A stretch of DNA of 64,000 nucleotides. Source: Terrimonas rubra (GTDB taxonomy: Bacteria > Bacteroidota > Bacteroidia > Chitinophagales > Chitinophagaceae). The notes below the pieces were generated by a model, which was given only the letters and a program-made list of their open reading frames with translations, searched no databases and was not told the DNA's origin. Below are positions 1 to 7,349 of this stretch, piece after piece. Made by a program: the position numbers and the translations under genes. The DNA lies in contig NZ_JBHUOZ010000003.1 of the NCBI RefSeq assembly GCF_042686025.1, forward strand, positions 186,001 through 250,000, read 5' to 3'. Every line of letters begins with the position of its first letter. Positions within the stretch are counted from its first letter, which is position 1.

Positions 1-827
1 TTAGGTTTATCGGTGGTGCCGGGGTACATAAAAATGCCGCCCTTTAATAAATTACGGTGTACATCGGCAACCATGCTGCCAATATAACGCTGGGTATAAG
101 GGCCGCCATTGGTCTTATTTTTTTTCTGGCAGGCGGTAATATATTCTTTTACGCCCTGGTCGTACTGGAAAAAGTTACCGTGGTTTACAGAGTAGATATT
201 ACCAAAATCAGGACACTGGATATTAGGATGGCTGAGGGTGAATTCGCCAATACCCTGGTCAAGCGTAAAACCATTTACACCACGGCGGGTAGCATACACC
301 AGCATAGTGGATGAACCGTATACTACATAACCGGCGGCCACCTGCTGGGTACCTGCCTGTAAAAAATCTTCTTTAACAGCTTTGCTGCCCTGTGGTGATA
401 CGCGGCGGTATACACCAAAGATGGTACCGATGGAAATGTTCACATCAATATTACCGCTGCCATCCAGGGGGTCAAACAGGCAAACGTATTTGGAATTTTT
501 ATTCTCTGCATCGTCAAAGGATACAAAATCATCCAGCTCCTCGCTGGCAATACCGGCACAGCTGGTACCATGCTGTAATACCCCGGTAAACTGGTCATTG
601 GCATAAATATCCAGTTTTTTTACATCCTCGCCCTGTACATTCACACTGCCCGCATCGCCCAGTATATCTACTAACCCTGCTTTATTTACTTCCACGTTTA
701 CCCGTTTGGCAGCCAGTCCTATATTACGTAAGAGCCCGCTGAGCTCGCCGGTGGCATTGGGAATATGTCGTAATTGTTGCAGGGTGAATTCATCTAATGT
801 TAATACCTTTTTATTTACGGGCAGCAT
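1..827 (-). CDS. fbp: Fructose-1,6-bisphosphatase class I, C-terminus cut by window edge
   Basis: Hydrolyses fructose-1,6-bisphosphate to fructose-6-phosphate in gluconeogenesis, in the cytoplasm. The reverse strand reads without a stop from the ATG at 827 to base 1 (275 codons). It begins MLPVNKKVLTLDEF and carries the class I substrate and metal-binding segment FDPLDGSGNIDVN near residues 116-128, followed by IGTIFGVYR and, later, GGIFMYPGTTDKPK, which is close to the normal C-terminal third. The usual family motif is DPLDGSSN, so the second Ser is Gly here. The stop codon lies outside the window. A TAnnTTTG box at 868-861 on the minus strand would give a leader of about 30 nt. Identification is firm. 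Confidence 0.95.
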   Translation of the reverse strand, partial: MLPVNKKVLTLDEFTLQQLRHIPNATGELSGLLRNIGLAAKRVNVEVNKAGLVDILGDAGSVNVQGEDVKKLDIYANDQFTGVLQHGTSCAGIASEELDDFVSFDDAENKNSKYVCLFDPLDGSGNIDVNISIGTIFGVYRRVSPQGSKAVKEDFLQAGTQQVAAGYVVYGSSTMLVYATRRGVNGFTLDQGIGEFTLSHPNIQCPDFGNIYSVNHGNFFQYDQGVKEYITACQKKNKTNGGPYTQRYIGSMVADVHRNLLKGGIFMYPGTTDKP

Positions 828-860
828 ACACAGTTAGGTTTAAATTGTAAGTTATACTAA

Positions 861-868
861 CAAATGTA
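861..868 (-). promoter_or_regulatory. -7 box (TACATTTG) upstream of fbp
   Basis: On the minus strand this octamer matches the Bacteroidota -7 consensus TAnnTTTG and lies 33 nt before the fbp start codon. No convincing -33 TTG is visible, so this is a motif match only. Confidence 0.45.
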
Positions 869-966
869 AGGGTAATTTGCTTTCATCTGTCCTTTACCTG
901 CCTATTGGTGCTGAAAGATCAACCCTGTCATAACATTGTTGAGATGGTTGATAGTGCAGGGATAAT

Positions 967-974
967 TATCTTTG
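967..974 (+). promoter_or_regulatory. -7 box (TATCTTTG) upstream of lysC
   Basis: It matches TAnnTTTG and lies 18 nt before the ATG at 993. A TTG at 948-950 is a possible -33 element, but its 16-nt spacing is shorter than usual. If this is the promoter, the leader is only a dozen nucleotides. Confidence 0.5.
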
Positions 975-992
975 CCCGCAATAAAAGGTAAT

Positions 993-2261
993 ATGAAGGT
1001 TTTTAAATTTGGTGGGGCTTCCGTTAACAGTGTTGAGCGTATACAGGCCGTTGGCGATATTGTTGCAGATCATATGCAGCAACCCTTGTTAATCGTCATC
1101 TCGGCCATGGGTAAAACAACCAATGCGCTGGAGAAAGTGGTCGAGGCGTTTTATGCGGAAAATAAAGAAATGGCCTTACAACTGTTTGACCAGGTAAAAC
1201 AACAGCATATTACCACGGCCAAGTATTTACTGACCACCGGTTACCTGGCCTGCGAAGCGCAACTGAAAGATTTTTTTACCGAAGTAGAATGGTTATTACA
1301 CGATAAACCAGTTAGAGAGTACGACTATTATTACGACCAGGTGGTATGTGTGGGTGAGCTATTGTCCACGGCCATTGTAAGTCATTACCTGAACCAGCAG
1401 CATATTACCAATACCTGGCTGGATGTAAGGGATATTATCCGTACGGATGATAATTTCCGTGATGCTATTATTGACTGGGATTTTACAGCTAAGGCGGTAG
1501 CCCATATCAAAGAAGGGTTATTGAAGGATAACGGCATCGTATTAACCCAGGGTTTTATCGGGTGTACCGACGAAAACGAAAGTACTACCCTGGGCCGTGA
1601 GGGGAGTGATTACTCTGCGGCGGTATTTGCCAACCTGCTGGATGCCGAAAGCCAGACCATCTGGAAAGATGTGGAGAGTGTAATGAATGCCGATCCAAAA
1701 GTTTTTCCTGAAGCAAAGCCCCTGCATCATTTAAACTACCGCGAGGTAATTGAAATGGCTTTTTACGGTGCCCAGGTAATACACCCTAAAACCATCAAGC
1801 CCTTACAGAATAAAAGTATTCCCCTGCTGGTAAAATGTTTTTTAAATCCTGCTTTACCGGGTACGGTAATAGATGGTAACGGTGTAAAAGAGTTGCCGCC
1901 TATCGTGGTATTAAAAGAAAAGCAGGTGCTGCTGGAGCTCACGTCCAAAGATTTTTCCTTTGTAAGCGAACACCACAGTACCGAACTGTTTAAACTGTTT
2001 GAAAAATTTAAATTCAAACCCAATCTTACGCAGAATGCCGCTATCCAGCTGCATTGCGTGGTTGATGATCTTTCGGAAAAAATTGAAGCCCTGGCCCTGG
2101 AAGCCTCGTCCATTTTTGATGTAAGCATACGCAAGAATTTATCGCTCTTAACCATCAGGCATTATACCGGGGAGTATTACAATAAGATCACGGCCAACCG
2201 CACTATTCTGTTAAAACAACAAACGCCGGAGACTATACAGGTGCTGATGACGGAGGAGTAA
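993..2261 (+). CDS. lysC: Aspartate kinase (monofunctional)
   Basis: Phosphorylates L-aspartate, the first step towards lysine, threonine and methionine. The product is 422 residues from the ATG at 993; a longer reading from a TTG at 972 would overlap the -7 box and is not preferred. The N-terminus MKVFKFGGASVNS is the amino-acid-kinase nucleotide-binding motif (usually KFGGTSV). LTQGFIGCTDENESTTLGREGSDYSAA, from about residue 181, contains the GREGSD aspartate/phosphate-binding stretch, and WKDVESVMNADP with YGAQVIHPKT is typical of the family. The C-terminal 130 residues would be the regulatory ACT region, but they are divergent. No homoserine dehydrogenase is fused, and no pathway genes lie beside it. 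Confidence 0.93.
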   Translation: MKVFKFGGASVNSVERIQAVGDIVADHMQQPLLIVISAMGKTTNALEKVVEAFYAENKEMALQLFDQVKQQHITTAKYLLTTGYLACEAQLKDFFTEVEWLLHDKPVREYDYYYDQVVCVGELLSTAIVSHYLNQQHITNTWLDVRDIIRTDDNFRDAIIDWDFTAKAVAHIKEGLLKDNGIVLTQGFIGCTDENESTTLGREGSDYSAAVFANLLDAESQTIWKDVESVMNADPKVFPEAKPLHHLNYREVIEMAFYGAQVIHPKTIKPLQNKSIPLLVKCFLNPALPGTVIDGNGVKELPPIVVLKEKQVLLELTSKDFSFVSEHHSTELFKLFEKFKFKPNLTQNAAIQLHCVVDDLSEKIEALALEASSIFDVSIRKNLSLLTIRHYTGEYYNKITANRTILLKQQTPETIQVLMTEE

Positions 2262-2345
2262 ACGAAGATTTACGATGTAAGAAGTAAGATTTAAGAAACT
2301 CCGTTCATTGGATCTGCATGAATATTAGCTAAACCGATGTGCCAA

Positions 2346-2858
2346 TTATAATTTAGTATAAGTGGTAGTGGTGGTGGCTTTAATACCTGTAAAATCAGTT
2401 ACATACCGTATTTTAAAAGTAGTGGCTGTTAACTCCAGTACATCTGCTTCTATGGTAATGCCATTGGTTGTAGACTTAAACTTTTTATCATTATCATAAA
2501 ACTCCCATGTTCCGGTGCTGATAACCTGCGGGTCTGTGCTATTACATTTAGTGGGACCTTCATCACTAACTAAAGTGAAATCTGCTTTAAATGTGAATTG
2601 ATTGTCTTTATTACAGGCCGGTAATATACTGAAGAGCTCCGATGTTTGCGTACCCAGGGGAGCAGGCCATTCAATAGTAGACACACTTGCGGTGGTAACC
2701 CAGGTGCCAACTAAACGACTTTTTGCAGTAGTGTTGCCGGGGTTCCCCGTTCCGGGATCCGGGTTTGTAGGAATCGGTGGTACATCATAAAAAATTTCTT
2801 TTTGACAGGAACCGAATAATAATGTAGCTGCAAGAGAAATAAGTAAAAATCTTCTCAT
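2346..2858 (-). CDS. Lipocalin-like secreted lipoprotein
   Basis: A 170-residue predicted lipoprotein. It starts MRRFLLISLAATLLFGSC, a type II signal peptide with lipobox FGSC and the acylated Cys at residue 18. A Pro/Gly/Asn-rich linker follows (about residues 25-45), then a compact domain opening SRLVGTWVTT and ending in short beta strands, as in the lipocalin-like proteins common in Bacteroidota. Two further Cys (in PACNKD and TKCNS) could form a disulphide. It is monocistronic and divergent from the MtfA-like gene, with the -7 box TACATTTG at 2889-2882. Ligand and function are unknown. Confidence 0.7.
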   Translation of the reverse strand: MRRFLLISLAATLLFGSCQKEIFYDVPPIPTNPDPGTGNPGNTTAKSRLVGTWVTTASVSTIEWPAPLGTQTSELFSILPACNKDNQFTFKADFTLVSDEGPTKCNSTDPQVISTGTWEFYDNDKKFKSTTNGITIEADVLELTATTFKIRYVTDFTGIKATTTTTYTKL

Positions 2859-2881
2859 CCGTTTGTTGGTTTAATTTATAG

Positions 2882-2889
2882 CAAATGTA
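2882..2889 (-). promoter_or_regulatory. -7 box (TACATTTG) of the lipocalin-like lipoprotein gene
   Basis: It matches TAnnTTTG on the minus strand, 23 nt before the ATG at 2858. The divergent gene at 2915 starts only 26 nt away on the other side, so the two promoters must abut or overlap. Confidence 0.5.
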
Positions 2890-2914
2890 ACCTGAAAATC
2901 TTACTATTGCAGTA

Positions 2915-3703
2915 ATGGATACAGTAAGTTTTGTCGTTTTTGTAATTGGCGTTGCCCTTCTATTTCTTCTTGTAAGATCAGTACGGAAAAAGAAAACACC
3001 GGCTGTAAAACAAACCCTGCCGGCTAACTACCCGGAGTTATTACAGGAGAATGTGCTGTTCTACCAGAAATTAAATAAGGAGCAGCAACAGGAGTTCAAT
3101 GAACGGGTAGCGCATTTTGTGGAAGAGGTGCGTATCACTGGTGTTAAAACAACCGTTACCCCTTTGGATATGGTGCTGACCGCTGCCAGTGCAGTGATAC
3201 CTACTTTTAATTTTACGCATTGGGAATACCCCAATCTCAACGAGGTATTAATTTATCCCGGCACTTTCAGCGAGGCTTATGAGCTGGATGGCAATAATAA
3301 GAACATATTGGGCATGGTGGGCAACGGGCCTATGCAGCATGTAATGATACTGTCGCAATCAGCCTTACGATTGGGGTTCAGTAATAAAACGGACAAGGAA
3401 AATACAGCTATTCATGAATTTGTACACCTGCTGGATAAGGCGGACGGTGCGGTTGATGGCGTGCCTGAAGCTTTATTGAAACATGCTTATGTACTACCCT
3501 GGATACACCTGGTGCATAAAAACATTGCAGCCATTGAAAAAGGAGATTCTGATATCAATGTTTACGGTGCCACCAACGAAGCCGAATTTTTAGCCGTAGT
3601 GGCCGAGTACTTTTTTGAGAGACCGGCACTGTTACAACAAAAACACCCGGAGTTATATGAAATGATGAACAGGATGTTCCGGGGTAAAAAAGTTAATGGT
3701 TGA
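2915..3703 (+). CDS. MtfA-like zinc metallopeptidase (M90 type)
   Basis: A 262-residue protein with one N-terminal membrane anchor (about residues 4-22, FVVFVIGVALLFLLV), a basic KKK stretch and a cytosolic-type peptidase domain. The zinc site is HEFVHLLD, with H167, E168 and H171, and the downstream NEAEFLAVVAEYFFERP supplies the third acidic ligand expected in the MtfA family (E. coli MtfA is a zinc peptidase that titrates the Mlc repressor). The family is usually about 260 residues. The membrane anchor differs from soluble E. coli MtfA. No Mlc homologue is nearby, so only the peptidase assignment is made. The start is close to the divergent promoter, which implies a very short leader. Confidence 0.82.
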   Translation: MDTVSFVVFVIGVALLFLLVRSVRKKKTPAVKQTLPANYPELLQENVLFYQKLNKEQQQEFNERVAHFVEEVRITGVKTTVTPLDMVLTAASAVIPTFNFTHWEYPNLNEVLIYPGTFSEAYELDGNNKNILGMVGNGPMQHVMILSQSALRLGFSNKTDKENTAIHEFVHLLDKADGAVDGVPEALLKHAYVLPWIHLVHKNIAAIEKGDSDINVYGATNEAEFLAVVAEYFFERPALLQQKHPELYEMMNRMFRGKKVNG

Positions 3704-3756
3704 TAGTTAATGGTTCATAGTGTTATTTGTATCTTACCTGTATTCTCAATACTATT

Positions 3757-3796
3757 ATCTATATACTAATATCTATATACTAACATCTATATACTA
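3757..3796. repeat. Three tandem copies of a 14-bp AT-rich unit
   Basis: ATCTATATACTA occurs at 3757-3768, 3771-3782 and 3785-3796, a 14-bp period, with degenerate flanking copies on both sides. It fills the gap between two convergent genes (stops at 3703 and 3821). Confidence 0.8.
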
Positions 3797-3820
3797 AATA
3801 CTATCATCTGCATACTATCC

Positions 3821-5038
3821 TTACTCCGCCGAAATGGTCACCGTCTGTATCATCTTTTTCGCTACCGGTTTTTTATGGAGGATAGCGGGCTTCCAGGTCT
3901 CCATTTTTTCCATGCGGGTCAGTAATTCGTCAATCAGCTCTTCATCCTTAGTGCCTTTTAATACCTTAAAGTTTACAGGTACACCATCCGTATCTACCAC
4001 AAACTCTACCTGGGCATACACTTTCTTTACGCCTTCCGGTAAAAACTCGGTCATTTCCTTACCCAGTTTATCCAGGTATTGCATAAACACGGTGCCGCCT
4101 CCGGGGTATTCAGGCCAGGTATGTACGGCATCGGCCAGTACACTGATATGGCGGGTGCGTAACTGGGCCCTGGGTTTCTTCACTTTTACCTTCTCTTCCT
4201 TTACCACTCTTTTTACGGGATCGTTAACACTGTACTCGCCTTTATCATTAATAAAAATAACCGGCAGTTTTTTATGCTTTTCAAAATAATTAAAGGCGTC
4301 TTCTAAATTCTCCGAAAAACGTTTCAGGGTATTATCGTCCTTGGTCAGGGTGTTGAGGTAGGTTACGCTTTTGGGTACATTAAAACGGATCGGGAAAATA
4401 TGTACAGGAATATAATCCTGGCCCTGGTTTTTGGCATGTGCAGCTAAAATATATAACTCATCAATCTGGCTGTCCATAATGGGAATACAGCCTACGGTTA
4501 CACAGCTGCCATGAATATAAATGGCGCTGCCCGGGCGTAATGAATCACTCAGTATCCGGTCCGATGCATTAGGGTAATTAATGCCTAAAGAAAGATAATA
4601 CTCGCTGCGCGGGTTAAACTCGTTAATATAATAAAAGCCTTCCGGCACCTGGTAGTCGCCTTCCATACGTTTGGGGCCCATACTACCGGCTAAGGCACAT
4701 ACTTTATAGGTTTTAAACAGCTTAAAAGGTTCGTTCATCTCGTTCTTAACCCATACTTCCAGCTGGCTGTCATACTTAAAGGAGCGTATATACAGGTATT
4801 TGGCAGGCCATTCCAGTTTTTTGGCCGCAAATTGTTTCTGCAGGGTGTCTTCTTTACGCTTGAACGATTCGTCGGGGCGGGGAAAAGTCCGCTGGAAGTC
4901 GATGAATGTTTTGGGGCTGCTATTACTGCTTACACTGGCAGGGCCGGAATTACGGCGGCCATTATTACCATTTTGAGCAACTATAACCTGGGAGCCGATA
5001 ATAGATAAAAATAATACTGCAAGAAGGCCTTTAATCAT
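3821..5038 (-). CDS. Secreted L,D-transpeptidase (YkuD) with C-terminal TonB-like domain
   Basis: A 405-residue periplasmic protein. It has a signal peptide of about 21 residues (MIKGLLAVLFLSIIGSQVIVAQ) and then a YkuD L,D-transpeptidase domain that would cross-link peptidoglycan stem peptides or attach proteins to them. The catalytic motif is IHGSCVTVGCIPIMD, with His176 and nucleophile Cys184, matching HG...SxGC. From about residue 305 a second domain appears: WPEYPGGGTVFMQYL, then VEFVVDTDGVPVNFKVLKG and METWKPAILHKKPV, the pattern of the TonB C-terminal fold, which in Bacteroidota is often used outside true TonB. A lysine-rich linker joins the two. It is single-gene, and the fusion is unusual. 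Confidence 0.85.
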   Translation of the reverse strand: MIKGLLAVLFLSIIGSQVIVAQNGNNGRRNSGPASVSSNSSPKTFIDFQRTFPRPDESFKRKEDTLQKQFAAKKLEWPAKYLYIRSFKYDSQLEVWVKNEMNEPFKLFKTYKVCALAGSMGPKRMEGDYQVPEGFYYINEFNPRSEYYLSLGINYPNASDRILSDSLRPGSAIYIHGSCVTVGCIPIMDSQIDELYILAAHAKNQGQDYIPVHIFPIRFNVPKSVTYLNTLTKDDNTLKRFSENLEDAFNYFEKHKKLPVIFINDKGEYSVNDPVKRVVKEEKVKVKKPRAQLRTRHISVLADAVHTWPEYPGGGTVFMQYLDKLGKEMTEFLPEGVKKVYAQVEFVVDTDGVPVNFKVLKGTKDEELIDELLTRMEKMETWKPAILHKKPVAKKMIQTVTISAE

Positions 5039-5146
5039 AACTGTAACGCTTACTTAAAACAAAACGAAATAGCAACCATTTTATTCTGTGCTATTTCGTT
5101 TTGGTATGTAAAAATACCCCTAATTTATGATATCATCAACAAAGGC

Positions 5147-6280
5147 CTACAAATTACCCCTGGCTTCCTGTTCCCGCTCAATGGCTTCAAAAAGGGCTTT
5201 AAAATTGCCTTTACCAAAACTTTTGGCCCCTTTACGCTGTATGATCTCGAAAAACAGGGTGGGACGGTCCTCAACCGGTTTGCTGAACAATTGCAGCAGG
5301 TAGCCTTCATTATCCCGGTCTACCAATATTCCCAACTCTTTCAAAGGCTCAATATCTTCGTCAATAGCGCCTACACGGTCTATCAGGTCATCGTAATAGG
5401 TAGTGGGTACTTTTAAAAACTCCACACCGCGGCTCATCAGGTCTTTTACGGTGGTTACAATATCATTGGTGGCCAAAGCTACGTGCTGTACACCTTCGCC
5501 CTGGTAAAACTCCAGGTACTCCTCCACCTGCGATTTTTTCTTGCCTTCTGCCGGCTCATTGATGGGGAACTTAACAAAACCATTGCCACTGCTCATTACT
5601 TTACTCATCAGGGCCGAGTACTCGGTGGAAATATCTTCATCATCAAAAGATAAAATATTCTTAAAGCCCATTACGTCTTCATAAAACTTTACCCAGGGGT
5701 TCATGCCGTTCCAGTCTACATTGCCTACGCAATGGTCAACATACAACAGGCCTGTATCGGTGGGTTGAAAATACGGGTTGCTCCAGGCACGGTAACCGGG
5801 CATAAAAGCACCGGTATAATTTTTTCTTTCAATAAACAAATGCACGGTGTCACCATAAGTGTGTATGCCACTCATTACCACTTCACCAAAATCGTCTTTC
5901 ATCGTCACCGGCTCCATATAACTGGTAGCGCCGCGGCTGGTGGTTTCCTGCCAGGCACTGGTAGCATCCTGTACACGTAAGGAAAGGGCTTTTACACCGT
6001 CGCCATGTTTATAAATATGATCGGCCATCTCATTATCCGGGCGCAGGGGAGTGGTTAAAACAAAAGTCAGTTTATGCTGGCGAACCACGTAGCTGGCCCT
6101 GTCCTTCATACCGGTTTCGGGGCCGGCATAGGCAATGGCCTGGAAACCAAAGGCACTCATGTAATAATGAGCAGCCTGCTTGGCATTACCTACATAAAAC
6201 TCAACATAATCGGTGCCTTCCAGCGGCAAAAAATCGGTGGTGTTGTTAACGGCATTGGCTGCCTGTACAGTTGTAGACAT
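5147..6280 (-). CDS. hppD: 4-hydroxyphenylpyruvate dioxygenase
   Basis: Converts 4-hydroxyphenylpyruvate to homogentisate in tyrosine degradation, using Fe(II) and O2. The 377-residue length is typical. It is built from two vicinal-oxygen-chelate repeats. The C-terminal one holds the iron ligands His183 (in YVDHCVGNV), His266 (in GVQHVALATND) and Glu345 (in LFFEIIQRKG), with normal spacing. The C-terminus GAKSFGKGNFKALFEAIEREQ is the canonical helix that caps the active site. No homogentisate dioxygenase or other pathway gene is adjacent. A TTG-N21-TATCTTTG promoter lies about 180 nt upstream, leaving a long leader. Confidence 0.96.
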   Translation of the reverse strand: MSTTVQAANAVNNTTDFLPLEGTDYVEFYVGNAKQAAHYYMSAFGFQAIAYAGPETGMKDRASYVVRQHKLTFVLTTPLRPDNEMADHIYKHGDGVKALSLRVQDATSAWQETTSRGATSYMEPVTMKDDFGEVVMSGIHTYGDTVHLFIERKNYTGAFMPGYRAWSNPYFQPTDTGLLYVDHCVGNVDWNGMNPWVKFYEDVMGFKNILSFDDEDISTEYSALMSKVMSSGNGFVKFPINEPAEGKKKSQVEEYLEFYQGEGVQHVALATNDIVTTVKDLMSRGVEFLKVPTTYYDDLIDRVGAIDEDIEPLKELGILVDRDNEGYLLQLFSKPVEDRPTLFFEIIQRKGAKSFGKGNFKALFEAIEREQEARGNL

Positions 6281-6460
6281 ACAAATAAATTTTATAGTAA
6301 ACAGTGTTAATGTAAAATGCGGAAAACTCTCTGTAAGAGGAATGATAGTAAGCTAAGTGACAAGACTTTATGAACCCATAGCAAGGGTCTCCATCAGCAG
6401 GTTAAAGTTGCCCCTGATGTCAGTGAACGGTTTATGTGGATAATCCGGTAACATGAATAA

Positions 6461-6492
6461 CAAAGATATATTTTTTTATTATAATAGGGCAA
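6461..6492 (-). promoter_or_regulatory. hppD promoter: TTG-N21-TATCTTTG
   Basis: On the minus strand TTG (6492-6490) is followed after 21 nt by TATCTTTG (6468-6461), close to the Bacteroidota -33/-7 consensus. It predicts a start near 6455 and a leader of about 175 nt. Confidence 0.6.
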
Positions 6493-6544
6493 GGCGTATT
6501 AACGGGGGCTCCCGGCAGGGTTAACTCCGGTCAGCAGCAGTCCC

Positions 6545-6606
6545 GGCTTTTCGCTGCAAGTCCGGCACAACCCGCCCGCCGGCCCTCACCGGGCTTTTCG
6601 CTGCAA
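6545..6606. repeat. GC-rich direct repeat, two copies 47 bp apart
   Basis: GGCTTTTCGCTGCAA occurs at 6545-6559 and 6592-6606, each followed by a TCCGGCA block. The segment from about 6505 to 6620 is much richer in G+C than its flanks. No coding sense was found. Confidence 0.65.
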
Positions 6607-6709
6607 TCCGGCAGCCCTTCAGGCATCGAGTCAATCACCGGGTTGTTAAACACCCTGCAAAATAGCGGTATACTGATAACCGGTCATCTCCCGGGGTATA
6701 AAAAATGAA

Positions 6710-6731
6710 AGCCCCGATAAAGATCGGGGCT
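6710..6731 (-). terminator. Rho-independent terminator
   Basis: A perfect 9-bp stem AGCCCCGAT / ATCGGGGCT with loop AAAG. On the minus strand a T-rich tract follows. It lies 34 nt past the stop of the small secreted protein gene (6766-7095) and terminates it. Confidence 0.85.
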
Positions 6732-6765
6732 CGTATGAATTCAAACCGTCCAAGTGAGAATATCT

Positions 6766-7095
6766 TTATTGCTGTAAAATAATTTCGCCAACATCCACTG
6801 GTTTATCGGCTACTTCCAAATTATTAACAGACACATCTTTGTAAGGATCTTTTGCGTCAACAATTAACGTGTAAGTACCGGCTTTAACATCTACCGAAAA
6901 CTTACCCTGCGTTAATGTGCCTTTTGTGGTATCACCACCGCTTTTAATAGCCCATACTGCCTCTGCTCCATCTGCCGGGCTTATGCTGCCGGTAATAGCA
7001 CCCTGTAAAATAACACTGTCATCCGTTTTTGTAAAGGCAAATAACACTGCTACAATGGCTAGTATAAAGCCTACACTTAGTAATTTCTTTTTCAT
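6766..7095 (-). CDS. Small secreted protein with carboxypeptidase-regulatory-like fold
   Basis: A 109-residue exported protein. Residues 1-22 (MKKKLLSVGFILAIVAVLFAF) form a signal peptide or anchor without a lipobox Cys. The rest reads as one small beta-sandwich: LQGAITGSISPADGAEAVWAIKSGG, then GKFSVDVKAGTYTLIVDAKDPYKDVSV, resembling the CarboxypepD_reg or Cna-B-like domains found in front of Bacteroidota receptors, but standing alone. It is monocistronic with its own terminator. Function is unknown. Confidence 0.65.
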   Translation of the reverse strand: MKKKLLSVGFILAIVAVLFAFTKTDDSVILQGAITGSISPADGAEAVWAIKSGGDTTKGTLTQGKFSVDVKAGTYTLIVDAKDPYKDVSVNNLEVADKPVDVGEIILQQ

Positions 7096-7301
7096 AACTT
7101 CTGTTTTAAAAAATTAAACAATTTATTTCCCTTCACAAACAGAAGTGGCTTGCTGTTTTTCGTTGAATATATTTTCAACTACTGTGCCAAAAGGGTATTA
7201 CTGTGGAAAACTCTACCAGTTTTACCGGTTAGTGGTAGTAGTTTCAAAAACAATGTTTTAACATCGGTTTTTTCTGCAGCGAAAAAATACGAAGTACAAA
7301 A

Positions 7302-7324
7302 AAAGAGGTCATTACGACCTCTTT
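7302..7324 (-). terminator. Rho-independent terminator of glyS
   Basis: Stem AAAGAGGTC / GACCTCTTT (9 bp) with a 5-nt loop, followed on the minus strand by a run of T. It lies 26 nt past the glycyl-tRNA synthetase stop. Confidence 0.85.
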
Positions 7325-7349
7325 ATAGTATATAAAATATCAGCAGTTC

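Larger units (their letters stand above)
6281..6765. other. Intergenic region upstream of hppD
   Basis: No gene is seen in these 485 bases. It contains the roughly 175-nt hppD leader (6281-6455), the hppD promoter (6461-6492), a GC-rich stretch with a duplicated 15-bp sequence (6545-6606) and a terminator (6710-6731). Confidence 0.7.

Noticed and set aside
972..992. Longer lysC reading from TTG at 972
   Set aside because: It would start inside the -7 box; the ATG at 993 gives the family N-terminus MKVFKFGG.
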